Source: Candidatus Fimenecus excrementigallinarum (lineage in GTDB: Bacteria > Bacillota > Clostridia > Oscillospirales > Acutalibacteraceae). From it: a stretch of 64,000 nucleotides of DNA. The stretch's first letter is position 1. Each line of letters opens with the position of its first letter. The translations under genes were made by a program, and so were the position numbers. The stretch lies in the NCBI GenBank assembly GCA_018714805.1, contig DVMW01000024.1, forward strand, positions 144,491-208,490, given 5' to 3'. Shown here one piece after another: positions 9,038 through 17,282 of this stretch. The notes under the pieces are model-generated. The model ran no database searches, had not been told where the DNA came from, and saw only the letters and a list, made by a program, of their open reading frames with translations.

Positions 9038-10177
9038 TTACAGCCCGGACGCCTTGAATATGCCCGCCAAAATATCGGCGCTTTTTTTGTCGGCGTGCAA
9101 AAGCGCCTCGCGCTTGCGTGCAAGCGCCCGGTCCTTGGTGAAGGCGTATTGCACAAGCCGGACCGCCCAAAAGACCGGCAGCAGGAACGGCGCTTTTTGC
9201 AGCACGGGATAGCGCAGCCGCATATGCCGAAGCGGGGGAAACGCCGCGTGCCAAAGGCGGCGCAGCCTGCCGTGGCTCGTCTTGGCGGCGGCGGAGGCTT
9301 CTCCGGCGTGCCGGACCGGGGGACCCAGCAGGATGAAGTTGCCCATCAGCCGCAGCGTGTCGGTTTCCGCCGCCCCGTCAAACAGCACGCGGCAAAGCGC
9401 GCGCACGTTGCCGGCGAAATCGGCAAGCCCCATTTCCGAAAAGCGCGCTTCGGCAGCGGCAAAGTCGACCGCCGCCTTTTTTTCAAGCAGGTACAAATCC
9501 ATGACCGGCCGGAAGCACGACCCGGCGGCCGTATAATGCTCGGCCAAATGCGCGAGCGTGTAGACGTACAGCTCGGTGTCCGACATTTTGTATTCATGCC
9601 CCGTCACCGGCACGGCGCGCGCCCAGACGTCGAGGAAAAACGGGTAGCGCGGGTCGTCCGGCTGAAACAGCGTGCGGTGCAGCTCGACGGTCAGAAACGG
9701 CTTTTGCATATAGATGATATCCTTGCCGTTGTCCAGGTGCAGCTGCAGGCCGAGCGCCTCCAGCTGCGCCTGTGCGTTTGCGACGTCCGGCTCGCGCACC
9801 AGCACGTCCATGTCGACCATGAAGCGCATTTCCGGCGCGGGGTACAGCGCCTTGACGTGCGTGCCCTTTAAAAGCAGAAAGTCGATGCCCGCGGCCTGCA
9901 GGCGCTCGCGCAGGCTTGTCAAAAACGTCTGCTGCGCCGCCTCGCGCAGGACGGCAAGCTGAAACGCCTTTTGGAGCGCGGCCGCATTTTCGGGCGGCAG
10001 CGCCGAAAGCCCGTCGCGCAGGGTCAGGCAGACGAGCGCTTCCACACAGTTGTTTTTGGCCAGGGTGCAGACGCCCGCCGGGTCGGAAAAGGCTTTGGCG
10101 TCCGGCGCCGCTTTTTCACACAGCGCCGCGCGGACTACGGCAAGCAGGTCCGCCTTGGCGCGCATTGCGTCAAGCAT
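9038..10177 (-). CDS. Uncharacterised nucleotidyltransferase family protein
   Basis: A 379-residue protein with a nucleotidyltransferase fold signature near residues 100-140: LLLKGTHVKALYP then MRFMVDMDVLV, giving the spaced acidic residues of the 'uncharacterised nucleotidyltransferase' (NTP_transf_5) family. The C-terminal 200 residues are helical and Arg-rich (RHMRLRYPVLQKAPFLL). Members often act on polysaccharide or lasso-peptide pathways, but nothing nearby fixes a substrate. Translation is probably coupled to the upstream EEP gene by an 8-base overlap; GGAGG lies about ten bases before ATG. Confidence 0.8.
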   Translation of the reverse strand: MLDAMRAKADLLAVVRAALCEKAAPDAKAFSDPAGVCTLAKNNCVEALVCLTLRDGLSALPPENAAALQKAFQLAVLREAAQQTFLTSLRERLQAAGIDFLLLKGTHVKALYPAPEMRFMVDMDVLVREPDVANAQAQLEALGLQLHLDNGKDIIYMQKPFLTVELHRTLFQPDDPRYPFFLDVWARAVPVTGHEYKMSDTELYVYTLAHLAEHYTAAGSCFRPVMDLYLLEKKAAVDFAAAEARFSEMGLADFAGNVRALCRVLFDGAAETDTLRLMGNFILLGPPVRHAGEASAAAKTSHGRLRRLWHAAFPPLRHMRLRYPVLQKAPFLLPVFWAVRLVQYAFTKDRALARKREALLHADKKSADILAGIFKASGL

Positions 10178-11096
10178 CGGTATTAGCCTCCGTCAAGCGC
10201 AACTGCGCCAAAACGGGGAAATGGTCGCTCGTATACACGCCGTCCGGCACATACCGGACCACCCGGAAGGCCTCGACCGTAAAGCCGGTTTTGGAGGTGA
10301 AGATGTAGTCGATGCAGTCGTTCTGCAGCGCTTCGCCCCAGTTTTGGTACGTCGCGCCCGTGTCCGCGTTTTGGGTCTGGTATTTGGCGTCCAAAAAGCT
10401 CTCTGTCGCGCTTTTGTAGGTGTCCGAGCTCTCCGTCGCGTTCATGTCGCCCATGAGCACCGCCGGCAAATCGCCAATCTCGTGCATTTTGTCGAGCACC
10501 ACGTGAATCCCGTTGATGCGCGCCAAGTCGCTTACGTGGTCCAGGTGCGTGTTGAATACGGCGAACTGCGCGCCGCTCGCCTTTTCCTCGAGCACCACGT
10601 AGCTGCAAATGCGGTAGCACGCCGCGTCCCAGTCCTTGCTCATCTCCCCGGGCGTTTCGGAAAGCCAGAAGGAGCCTTCGTCGAGCAGCGTGTACCGGTC
10701 GGCGCGGTAAAAGACGGGGCAGCCCTCGGAATTGACCGCGTTATCGCGGTAGGTGATGACGGATTTGTATTCCGGCAGCGTGTCGCGCAGGTACGCGTAC
10801 TGCCATTTGGTCGCCTCCTGGAAGCCGATGACGTCCGGTGCGGCATCCGCCACGCCGTCCAAGAGCAAATCGGCGCGGTAGAACCAGTTTTTCTTGCCGA
10901 AATCGAGCGGGTTTAAGCAGCGCAGGTTGCAGCTCATGACCCGCACCTCGCCCGCGCCGGTCTCCGCCGGTACGGCGGCGGCCGCCTTTTGCTGCCGGTA
11001 GTGCGGGTAATACCAGACAAAGGACGCGCCGAACGCCAGCAGGCCCGCAAGCACTGCGCCGCCCGCACCGAGGCCGATTCGTTTCCAAAGCTTCAT
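10170..11096 (-). CDS. Membrane-anchored endonuclease/exonuclease/phosphatase (EEP) family protein
   Basis: Predicted metal-dependent phosphoesterase outside the membrane. The 308-residue product starts MKLWKRIGLGAGG with one hydrophobic segment (residues 8-28) acting as signal anchor. The EEP core shows the catalytic Glu in GFQEATKW, FNTHLDHVS, the Asp-Asn pair in LMGDMNATE, and the final SDHFPV. A GGGAGGG ribosome site supports ATG 11096 over the upstream ATG. Possible substrates include nucleic acid, inositol phosphates or sphingomyelin-type lipids; the sequence alone does not decide. It overlaps the nucleotidyltransferase by 8 bases. Confidence 0.85.
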   Translation of the reverse strand: MKLWKRIGLGAGGAVLAGLLAFGASFVWYYPHYRQQKAAAAVPAETGAGEVRVMSCNLRCLNPLDFGKKNWFYRADLLLDGVADAAPDVIGFQEATKWQYAYLRDTLPEYKSVITYRDNAVNSEGCPVFYRADRYTLLDEGSFWLSETPGEMSKDWDAACYRICSYVVLEEKASGAQFAVFNTHLDHVSDLARINGIHVVLDKMHEIGDLPAVLMGDMNATESSDTYKSATESFLDAKYQTQNADTGATYQNWGEALQNDCIDYIFTSKTGFTVEAFRVVRYVPDGVYTSDHFPVLAQLRLTEANTDA

Positions 11097-11132
11097 AAGG
11101 GACCCTCCCGTCGGATTTGATTTTCTGTCTGC

Positions 11133-11161
11133 ATTGTAGCACAGGACATAAAAAAAGTCCA
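11133..11161 (-). promoter_or_regulatory. Probable promoter of the EEP gene
   Basis: Minus strand -35 TGGACT, 17-bp spacer containing a T-run, -10 TACAAT; 37 bases upstream of ATG 11096. The -35 box is weak. Confidence 0.45.
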
Positions 11162-11163
11162 TG

Positions 11164-11198
11164 AAAAAACAGCGCGCCGTCTGCGGCGCGCCGTTTTT
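11164..11198 (-). terminator. Terminator after yebC
   Basis: Eight-base GC stem (11172-11179 with 11184-11191, GCGCGCCG/CGGCGCGC), tetraloop TCTG, with a T-run on the minus strand after the stem. It sits 9 bases past the yebC stop. Confidence 0.75.
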
Positions 11199-11206
11199 CG
11201 CTTGGA

Positions 11207-11944
11207 TTATTCGTAGTCGTCTTCGTTTTCCCAGTTGTGGTAGACGGCCTGGATGTCGTCGCTCTCCTCAAACATTTCGAGCATCCGGCCCATGTTCTGA
11301 ATATCCTCCGGCTTTTCGAGCTTCGTATAGGTCGAGGGGACATACTCGACGTCCGCCGACAGGAACGAATAGCCCTTGGCGGTTAAGTCGTCGCGCACGC
11401 CGCCCATGTCGTTGGGCTCGGTGCGGATTTCATAGACGTCGCCGTCCGACAAAAAGTCGGAAGCGCCCGCCTCCAGCGCGTCCTCCATGAGCTTGTCCTC
11501 GTCGAGCTCCTCCTTGTCGAGGATGAGCACGCCCTGCCGGGTGAACATAAAGGAGACGCAGCCCGACGTGCCCATGTTGCCGCCGAATTTGTCGAACGCG
11601 TGGCGCACGTCCGCGGCGGTGCGGTTGCGGTTGTCGGTCAGCGCTTCAATGATGACGGCAATGCCCGACGGGCCGTACCCCTCGTACACCACGTCCTCGT
11701 AATTGTCGGCGTTGCCTTCGCCCGCCGCCTTTTTGATGATGCGGTCGATGTTGTCGTTCGGCACGTTGTTGGCCTTGGCCTTGGCGATAACGTCCTTGAG
11801 CTTGGAGTTCGCCGCCGGGTCCGGGCCGCCCGCCTTGACGGCGACGGCAATTTCACGCCCGATTTTGGTAAACACCTTGGCGCGGGCGTTGTCGGTCTTT
11901 TCTTTTTTGCGTTTGATGGTGCTCCATTTGGAGTGTCCGGACAT
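11207..11944 (-). CDS. yebC: YebC/PmpR family protein
   Basis: Cytoplasmic protein of the YebC/TACO1 family, described both as a transcriptional regulator and as a factor that helps ribosomes through difficult peptides such as polyproline. The 245-residue product begins MSGHSKWSTIKRKKEKTD, the family N-terminus, and contains GPSGIAVIIEALTDNRNRT and FMFTRQGVL. The C-terminus is acidic. The start at 11944 is defined by that N-terminus and by GAAGGTG upstream. Monocistronic, with its own promoter and terminator. Confidence 0.96.
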   Translation of the reverse strand: MSGHSKWSTIKRKKEKTDNARAKVFTKIGREIAVAVKAGGPDPAANSKLKDVIAKAKANNVPNDNIDRIIKKAAGEGNADNYEDVVYEGYGPSGIAVIIEALTDNRNRTAADVRHAFDKFGGNMGTSGCVSFMFTRQGVLILDKEELDEDKLMEDALEAGASDFLSDGDVYEIRTEPNDMGGVRDDLTAKGYSFLSADVEYVPSTYTKLEKPEDIQNMGRMLEMFEESDDIQAVYHNWENEDDYE

Positions 11945-11978
11945 AACTGTTTCACCTTCTTCAGAAATTACGCACAAT

Positions 11979-12007
11979 AGTGTAGCACAGGAATCCGTTT
12001 TGCGCAA
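11979..12007 (-). promoter_or_regulatory. Promoter of yebC
   Basis: Minus strand -35 TTGCGC, 17-bp spacer, -10 TACACT preceded by TGC (extended -10 like); 35 bases upstream of ATG 11944. Confidence 0.6.
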
Positions 12008-12044
12008 GGGCAAAAAGAGAACCGCCCAAAGCCATACGGCATTC

Positions 12045-13526
12045 TCACGCCCAAAGCCGGGTGGAAGCGTCCGGCGCGGCGGCAATGCGCTCGGCCAGGG
12101 CGCGCCGGACCTCCTCGGTAAAATACGTCGTCTTCATCAGCCGGTCCGTTTTGGCGGCCAGCACAATCCAGGAAAGCCGGGCGTTGCCGAACGTCTTCTG
12201 TATCGGGTCGGTTTTGGCCGTGAGCTGCTGGATGTCGCCGTAGCGCACGTAGCGCACGGTTTTTTGGAACCCGCCGGACGTGTAGCGAAGCCCCGTTTCG
12301 GAAAGGCAGAGCCGCGTGATGCGCGCCGCGAATTTGTGCTCGACTTCGCCGTATAAAAGCCAGGCGCCCGCAAGCGCGGCCCCCGCGGGCAGCGAAAACG
12401 GCGCGACAACGCAGAACAGCAAAAGGCACTTGCCCGCGTGCAGCAGCCGCATTTGCAGAATGCCGGCGTGCGCGGGCTTTTTTTCGTCGGAAAGGTCGCC
12501 GAAGTCCGCCGTCAGCGCGCGGCAGATAGCCTGCGCCTCTTCTTGCGGCGCGTACAGGCAAAGCAGCGGCCGCTCCTTTTCGTTACCGTAGCCCATAACG
12601 GTGACCTCGACATACGCGCGCCTGCAAAGCCGCGCAAGCAGGCTTTGGCGGACGGTTACGGTGTTGACCTTATTCGGCGCAAAGGCATAGGTCTGGCGGT
12701 TGAAAAGCCCGTGGGAAACGGTGACGCGCGCGTCGTCCGCCGTTACCGTGTAGCCGAACAACCGCACAAACTGCACGACGCCGGTCGAAAAGAGGAAGGC
12801 GGCGATGGCAAGAAGAATCACCCGGAACGCAATCCCGCCCGCGCCGTCGCGCATCCCGGGCAGAAACTGCACCGCCCACAGGGAAAGCAGCAGCACCGGC
12901 GGCGTCAGGGAGACGGTCAGCAGCACGTGCAGGAGCACCCCGGCGGGCGAATAGCGCAGCTCCCGCTTGGCACCGGCCGCCGGCTCTTCGACGTCCGCGT
13001 CCTTTGCGACCGCCTTCTGCGTTTCCAGAAAGCGGGCGAACGCCTCCGCCTCCCGCAGCGTTAAAACAAGCGTCAGCTTCGTTCTTGCCCCGGCGGCGGA
13101 GTTGAGCTCCAGACGCACCGACGCAAGGGAAAACAGCCGCTTGTCGGGGGAACGGCGGATGCTGACGGTGGAAACGGCCGCAAGCGGCACGCGCGTTTCC
13201 TTTTGCGCAAAGCCCCGGCGGGCGGTGTAGCAGAAGACCCCCGCGCGCACGCAGAACGTCGTGCGCTTCCAGGCGTATACGCTCCACAAAAGCGCCAAAA
13301 GCCCCGCTATCGGAATGACCCCGGCGGCAAGCAGCAGCAAAAACCGCCCGTTTGCGAGCGCGCCGGTCAGGGTTTCGCGCCAGCCCCCCGAAAACAGCTG
13401 CTCCCAGAAATTTTCGGGCAGCTCGTTTTCCCATTGCGTCCAAAATACAAAAAGCGCGGCGAGCAGGACGATGCCGGTGCGCTCGACAATATAATACGGG
13501 TGGTTGCGGCGCGGCGTCTCAAACAT
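12045..13526 (-). CDS. PH-domain membrane protein, YdbT-like
   Basis: Bacterial pleckstrin-homology (bPH2) membrane protein of the YdbT type, 493 residues. Hydrophobic segments lie near 15-30, 60-85, 205-260 and 370-400, alternating with two or three PH-like repeats, for example TTFCVRAGVFCYTARR and VTVSHGLFNRQTYAFAPNKVNTV. In Bacillus the YdbS-YdbT pair is linked to resistance to bacteriocins such as amylocyclicin; the molecular mechanism is unknown. It overlaps the upstream partner gene by 8 bases, so the two are coexpressed and likely form a complex. Confidence 0.85.
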   Translation of the reverse strand: MFETPRRNHPYYIVERTGIVLLAALFVFWTQWENELPENFWEQLFSGGWRETLTGALANGRFLLLLAAGVIPIAGLLALLWSVYAWKRTTFCVRAGVFCYTARRGFAQKETRVPLAAVSTVSIRRSPDKRLFSLASVRLELNSAAGARTKLTLVLTLREAEAFARFLETQKAVAKDADVEEPAAGAKRELRYSPAGVLLHVLLTVSLTPPVLLLSLWAVQFLPGMRDGAGGIAFRVILLAIAAFLFSTGVVQFVRLFGYTVTADDARVTVSHGLFNRQTYAFAPNKVNTVTVRQSLLARLCRRAYVEVTVMGYGNEKERPLLCLYAPQEEAQAICRALTADFGDLSDEKKPAHAGILQMRLLHAGKCLLLFCVVAPFSLPAGAALAGAWLLYGEVEHKFAARITRLCLSETGLRYTSGGFQKTVRYVRYGDIQQLTAKTDPIQKTFGNARLSWIVLAAKTDRLMKTTYFTEEVRRALAERIAAAPDASTRLWA

Positions 13527-14019
13527 CGTCGGCCTCCCCGGGGCGCGAAAGCCTCGTTTTCAGCCGCGTGTGCAGCCCCTCTGCGACCGCCGCCGCCTGC
13601 TCCTCCTCCAAAAAGCCCAAAACAGCCGTGCCGCCCGCCGTCGTGACCTCCACGCGCGCAAGCCGGCAGAGCCGGTCGAGCGGCCCGCTGCTGATTTCGA
13701 TTTGGTGGATGCGGTCCACGGGGACGACGGTGCGCTTTTGGAACAGCACGCCCTCGGAAATTTCCAGCCGGTCCTGCGCCAAAAGATAGCGGTAGCGTCG
13801 ATAGCGCAGGCGCGGCAGAAGCAGAAAATCAAGCAGGCAGTACCCCGCGCCGACGCACAGCACCACCGTGCCCGCCGTCGGCAGCTCGAGCGCGCACAGT
13901 CCGGCCCGCGCCGCGCAGAACAGCGCGAACAAAAGCAGCATCCGTATCCCTGTCGTCAGGCGCATGAGCCGCAGCGCGCGGCGGGACAGGCTTTGCGGCG
14001 TTTGAAGCGTATCTTCCAT
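13519..14019 (-). CDS. PH-domain membrane protein, YdbS-like
   Basis: The 166-residue partner of the YdbT-like protein. Two transmembrane helices (about 22-45 and 48-66) are followed by one bPH2 domain with RLEISEGVLFQKRTVVPVDRIHQIEI, the family signature, and TTAGGTAVLGFLEEE. The start at 14019 follows GGGGAGG on the minus strand; an earlier in-frame ATG would run through the divergent promoter region and into uxaC. Transcribed from 14048-14076. Confidence 0.87.
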   Translation of the reverse strand: MEDTLQTPQSLSRRALRLMRLTTGIRMLLLFALFCAARAGLCALELPTAGTVVLCVGAGYCLLDFLLLPRLRYRRYRYLLAQDRLEISEGVLFQKRTVVPVDRIHQIEISSGPLDRLCRLARVEVTTAGGTAVLGFLEEEQAAAVAEGLHTRLKTRLSRPGEADDV

Positions 14020-14047
14020 GTTTTCCTCCCCGAACGGTTCTCCCCGT

Positions 14048-14076
14048 ATCGTACCATATCCGCGGCGCGAGCACAA
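14048..14076 (-). promoter_or_regulatory. Promoter of the ydbS-ydbT pair
   Basis: Minus strand -35 TTGTGC, 17-bp spacer, -10 TACGAT; 29 bases upstream of ATG 14019 and back to back with the uxaC promoter. Confidence 0.55.
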
Positions 14077-14114
14077 GAGGGGGCGCGCCGTGTGTGAAAA
14101 ATTCCCCGTATGCC

Positions 14115-14143
14115 TTGACCGCGCGCCGATTTTGCAATACAAT
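14115..14143 (+). promoter_or_regulatory. Promoter of uxaC
   Basis: -35 TTGACC (14115-14120), 17-bp spacer, -10 TACAAT (14138-14143). Transcription near 14150 leaves about 33 nt before the preferred TTG start and only about 12 before the alternative ATG, which helps decide the start. Confidence 0.65.
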
Positions 14144-14182
14144 AAAAACAAGACAGGCCGTATGGCAAAAGGGGCGATTGTT

Positions 14183-15589
14183 TTGAAGCGATTCCTGGAC
14201 AAGGATTTCCTTCTGACCACCAAAACGGCGAAGGAGCTGTACCGCCGCGGCGCGGAAAAAACACCGATTTTTGACTGGCACTGCCATCTGTCTCCCAAGG
14301 AGATTTATGAAAACCGGCAGCCCGCCGACATTGCCGAGCTGTGGCTCGCGGGCGACCACTATAAGTGGCGGCTGATGCGCTCCTGCGGCGTGGACGAGGC
14401 ATACGTTACGGGCACAAAGCCGAACGCCGAAAAGTTCCGCGCGTTCGCGGAAAGCCTGCCCTTCGCCGTCGGCAACCCGATGTACCACTGGACGCATCTC
14501 GAGCTGCAGCGGTATTTTGGGGTCGAGGAGCCCTTAAGCGGCAAAACGGCGGCGGAAATTTACCACCGCTGCAACGAAAAGATTCGCGCGGGTGATTTTT
14601 CGCCCCGCGCGCTGATTGCCCGTTCGAACGTGCGCTGCGTCTGCACGACGGACGACCCCGCCGACACGCTCGAATACCATCGGCTTTTGCAAAAGGAAAC
14701 GGGGTTTGCCTGCCGCGTGCTGCCCGCCTTCCGCCCGGACAAGGCGCTGCACATCGAGCAGCCGGCCTTTATCCCCTGGATAGCGGCGCTGGAAAAGGCG
14801 GTCGGGCGCGAGATTCGCACGTTTTCGGAGCTCAAGGCGGCGCTCACGGAACGCATGGATTTGTTCGACAGCCTCGGCTGCTGCGCGAGCGACCATTCCT
14901 TCGCCTATGTCCCGTACTGCCCGGCGACCGATTCCGAGGTGGAAAAGATATTCAAGCTCGGCCTCATCGGCGGCACGCTGACGACGGAAGAGACCGACAA
15001 ATACCGCACCGCCCTTTTGCGCTTCCTCGGCGCCGAATACGCGCGCCGCGGCTGGGTGATGGAGCTGCACATCGGCGCGATGCGCAACAACAACCGCCGG
15101 ATGTTTGAGCGCCTGGGCCCCGACACGGGCTTTGATTCCATCAACGACTATCCCGTCGCCGAGGGGCTTTCCGGGCTGCTCGACGCGCTCGAGCGCAAGG
15201 GGAGCCTGCCGCGGACCGTTTTGTTTGCCCTTAATCCCAAGGACAACTACGTGCTCGGCGCCATGCTCGGCAACTTCCAGAGCAGCGAATGCCCGTCCAA
15301 AATCCAATTCGGCTCGGCGTGGTGGTTCAACGACAATTATACCGGGATGCGCGAGCAGCTGCAAACGCTTGCGAACCTCGGCGTGCTCGGGAAATTCGTC
15401 GGCATGGTCACGGATTCGCGCAGCTTCCTTTCCTACCCGCGCCACGAGTATTTCCGCCGCATTCTCTGCGAGCTGCTCGGCGACTGGGTGGAGGAGGGGA
15501 AATACCCCAACGACCTCGACTTTCTTTCCAAGCTTGTCGCCGATATTTCGTATTACAACGCCGAACGCTATTTCGGCCTGCAAAACTGA
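14183..15589 (+). CDS. uxaC: Uronate isomerase (glucuronate/galacturonate isomerase)
   Basis: Converts D-glucuronate to fructuronate and D-galacturonate to tagaturonate, the first cytoplasmic step of hexuronate use. The protein shows the amidohydrolase-like HxH in FDWHCHLSPKEIYENR (about residues 28-43), GNPMYHWTHLELQRYFG, VCTTDDPADTLEYH and the C-terminal RHEYFRRILC. I choose TTG 14183 (MKRFLDKDFLLT, 468 residues, matching the usual length), with AAAAGGGG eight bases upstream; ATG 14162 would add seven residues without a ribosome site. No other uronate gene is adjacent, so the rest of the pathway must lie elsewhere. Confidence 0.94.
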   Translation: MKRFLDKDFLLTTKTAKELYRRGAEKTPIFDWHCHLSPKEIYENRQPADIAELWLAGDHYKWRLMRSCGVDEAYVTGTKPNAEKFRAFAESLPFAVGNPMYHWTHLELQRYFGVEEPLSGKTAAEIYHRCNEKIRAGDFSPRALIARSNVRCVCTTDDPADTLEYHRLLQKETGFACRVLPAFRPDKALHIEQPAFIPWIAALEKAVGREIRTFSELKAALTERMDLFDSLGCCASDHSFAYVPYCPATDSEVEKIFKLGLIGGTLTTEETDKYRTALLRFLGAEYARRGWVMELHIGAMRNNNRRMFERLGPDTGFDSINDYPVAEGLSGLLDALERKGSLPRTVLFALNPKDNYVLGAMLGNFQSSECPSKIQFGSAWWFNDNYTGMREQLQTLANLGVLGKFVGMVTDSRSFLSYPRHEYFRRILCELLGDWVEEGKYPNDLDFLSKLVADISYYNAERYFGLQN

Positions 15590-15603
15590 GCTGCAAGCAA
15601 TAA

Positions 15604-15628
15604 CGCCCGGCAAAAGCCGGGCGTTTTT
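15604..15628 (+). terminator. Terminator after uxaC
   Basis: Perfect 8-bp stem CGCCCGGC/GCCGGGCG, AAAA loop, then TTTTT; 14 bases past the stop codon. Confidence 0.9.
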
Positions 15629-15667
15629 CCGTATTTTTCGGAAAATCGAAAAATGCAAAATTTCCTC

Positions 15668-15696
15668 TTGCAATTCGGCAAGTTATCCGATATAAT
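15668..15696 (+). promoter_or_regulatory. Promoter of tRNA-Thr
   Basis: -35 TTGCAA, 17-bp spacer, perfect -10 TATAAT (15691-15696), 38 bases upstream of the mature tRNA 5' end. Confidence 0.7.
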
Positions 15697-15734
15697 ATAA
15701 AAGCTGTCGCCCCCGCTTTGGCGCAGGAACCTAT

Positions 15735-15810
15735 GCTGCTGTGGCTCAGTTGGTAGAGCAGCTGATTCGTAATCAGCAGGTCGGCGGTTCGAGTCCGCCC
15801 AGCAGCTCCA
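15735..15810 (+). tRNA. tRNA-Thr (anticodon CGT)
   Basis: A 76-nt cloverleaf. The acceptor stem GCTGCTG pairs with CAGCAGC (15800-15806), followed by discriminator T and an encoded CCA. D-arm GCTCAGTTGGTAGAGC; anticodon stem CTGAT/ATCAG around T-CGT-A; T-arm GGCGGTTCGAGTCCGCC. Anticodon CGT reads ACG. It has its own promoter and terminator, so it is a single-gene transcription unit. Confidence 0.97.
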
Positions 15811-15811
15811 T

Positions 15812-15839
15812 CCCCGAAGGCTTTTGCTTTCGGGGTTTT
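15812..15839 (+). terminator. Terminator after tRNA-Thr
   Basis: Ten-bp stem CCCCGAAGGC/GCTTTCGGGG (one G-T pair), TTTT loop, then a T-run; begins one base after the encoded CCA. Confidence 0.9.
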
Positions 15840-15860
15840 CCTTTTCCAAAAAATGCCGCG

Positions 15861-15889
15861 TTGACAGAATGCGACATATCTTTTATAAT
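15861..15889 (+). promoter_or_regulatory. Consensus promoter of the cohesin-like surface protein
   Basis: Perfect TTGACA, 17-bp spacer, perfect TATAAT. A short hairpin (CGCCCG/CGGGCG, 15905-15920) follows close to the expected transcription start and lies just ahead of the ribosome site; it could tune mRNA stability. Confidence 0.85.
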
Positions 15890-15938
15890 GATAAAATAGA
15901 GTTTCGCCCGAAAACGGGCGCAAAGGAAGGACGTGCCC

Positions 15939-17213
15939 ATGAAACGATTAGTCAGCCTTCTGGCGGTTCTGGCGCTGCTGTGCGGCGTGTGCGCCGTACC
16001 GGCCGCCGCCGTGCAGACCTCTGCGGCGCTGACGCTTTCGGCGAGCAAGACCTCGGCAAACGCCGGCGACGTCATCACCGTATCCGTCAGCGTGTCCGCC
16101 AACTCGAACCTCGGCACGCTCGACTGCAATGTTTCGTTTGACCCGGCGTACTTTGCGGCGAACGAGGGCACGGCAACAACGGCGATTATGCAGCTGGGCG
16201 ACGTCAGATATGCGGATGCGAGCGTGCGGTATGTCGGTGTTGCGAGCGGGTATATCACGGCGGGCGGCGCGCTGTTCACCTTCCAGATGCGCGTCGTAAA
16301 GCCCGGCGGGACCCTGACGCTGAATATTACAAAGGCGGAGGACGGCCGTTCGCAGGACGGGGAAGTCGTAACGAGTCAGGTCGTCGCCAATTCCAAGCGC
16401 AGCGTAACGGTTTCCTGTGCGCACTCGCAGACAAAGACGACCGTCACCAAGCAGCCGACCTGCACGTCGGCGGGGCAGTCCGTCGTGACCTGTACGGTCT
16501 GCGGCCGGCAGCTTTCCACCGGGACCATCGCCGCCAAGGGGCACACCGCCGGCGGTTGGACCGTGACGAAGGCGGCTACGTGCAAAGGCACGGGCACGCG
16601 CGTCCAGAAGTGTACCGTCTGCGGCGCGACCGTTCGCACCGAGACTATCCCCGCGGCCGGCCACAAGCTTTCCGACTGGAAGGTCACCAAGGAACCGACC
16701 TGCACCGAAAAGGGCAGCCGCACGGGGACTTGTACCGTTTGCGGACAGACCGTGACGGAAGAGATTGCCGCGCTCGGGCACGACATCCCCGCGGGGACGG
16801 TGACCAAGGAACCGACCTGCACCGAGGCGGGCGAGCGCACCGGCGTCTGCACGCGCTGCGGCAAATCCGCGACGGAAACGGTTCCCGCGCTCGGCCACCG
16901 GTTCGGCGAATGGACCGTCCTGCGCGAAGCGACCGCCGACGCTCCCGGCGAACGCGAGCGCGTCTGCGCGGTCTGCGGCGCCAAGGAGACCGAGGAGATT
17001 CCCTTCGGCGTGACGCTGCCGGCTGAAACGACCGCCGGGAATACGCAAGCCGGGACCTTGACCGAGACGACGACCGCACCGGCGTCCGAGGAAAAGGCGC
17101 CGCGCTCCAACGCCGCCGTTGTCGGCATCGCCTGCGTCGCCGCCGTGCTGGCCGTTACGGCCGGCGCCGCCGCCGTGACGCTGCACCGCAAAAAGACGCG
17201 CGCGTCCAAATAA
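15939..17213 (+). CDS. Secreted cohesin-like protein with five Cys-rich repeats and a C-terminal membrane anchor
   Basis: A 424-residue cell-surface protein. Signal peptide MKRLVSLLAVLALLCGVCAVPAAAVQ (cleavage near residue 25, after AAA). Residues 30-155 resemble a cohesin-type beta sandwich (LTLSASKTSANAGDVITVSV, then LGTLDCNVSFDPAYF). Residues 160-357 hold five repeats of about 40 residues with TxxPTCTxxGxxTxxCTxCG and a closing AxGH; the last copy has lost its first Cys. A Thr-rich linker, one membrane helix (about 395-415) and the basic tail HRKKTRASK follow. ATG 15939 lies behind AAGGAAGG; a GTG two codons earlier is less likely. Binding partner unknown; a dockerin ligand is possible but inferred. 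Confidence 0.82.
   Translation: MKRLVSLLAVLALLCGVCAVPAAAVQTSAALTLSASKTSANAGDVITVSVSVSANSNLGTLDCNVSFDPAYFAANEGTATTAIMQLGDVRYADASVRYVGVASGYITAGGALFTFQMRVVKPGGTLTLNITKAEDGRSQDGEVVTSQVVANSKRSVTVSCAHSQTKTTVTKQPTCTSAGQSVVTCTVCGRQLSTGTIAAKGHTAGGWTVTKAATCKGTGTRVQKCTVCGATVRTETIPAAGHKLSDWKVTKEPTCTEKGSRTGTCTVCGQTVTEEIAALGHDIPAGTVTKEPTCTEAGERTGVCTRCGKSATETVPALGHRFGEWTVLREATADAPGERERVCAVCGAKETEEIPFGVTLPAETTAGNTQAGTLTETTTAPASEEKAPRSNAAVVGIACVAAVLAVTAGAAAVTLHRKKTRASK
16416..17009 (+). repeat. Five tandem Cys-rich repeats within the surface protein gene
   Basis: About 40 codons each. Copies 1-4 carry PTC or ATC, then CTVCG or CTRCG, then a terminal GH; copy 5 keeps VCAVCG but replaces the first Cys region with ATADAPGE. 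One CxxC, one Cys and one His per repeat suggest a small metal- or disulfide-stabilised unit. DNA identity between copies 3 and 4 is high (GTCACCAAGGAACCGACCTG against GTGACCAAGGAACCGACCTG), indicating recent duplication. Confidence 0.8.
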
Positions 17214-17227
17214 ACAGGGGCAAAAAG

Positions 17228-17262
17228 GAAACACGGGCAAGCAATCTGCTTGCCCGTGTTTT
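17228..17262. terminator. Bidirectional terminator
   Basis: Stem AACACGGGCAAGCA/TGCTTGCCCGTGTT with a 3-base loop between converging genes; A-rich on the left, TTTTG on the right. Confidence 0.85.
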
Positions 17263-17282
17263 GTGCGCTCAGCAAAGGATGC

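Noticed and set aside
14018..14182. Longer uxaC reading frame starting at 14018
   Set aside because: It would cover the divergent promoters, and has no ribosome site; TTG 14183 gives the family N-terminus.
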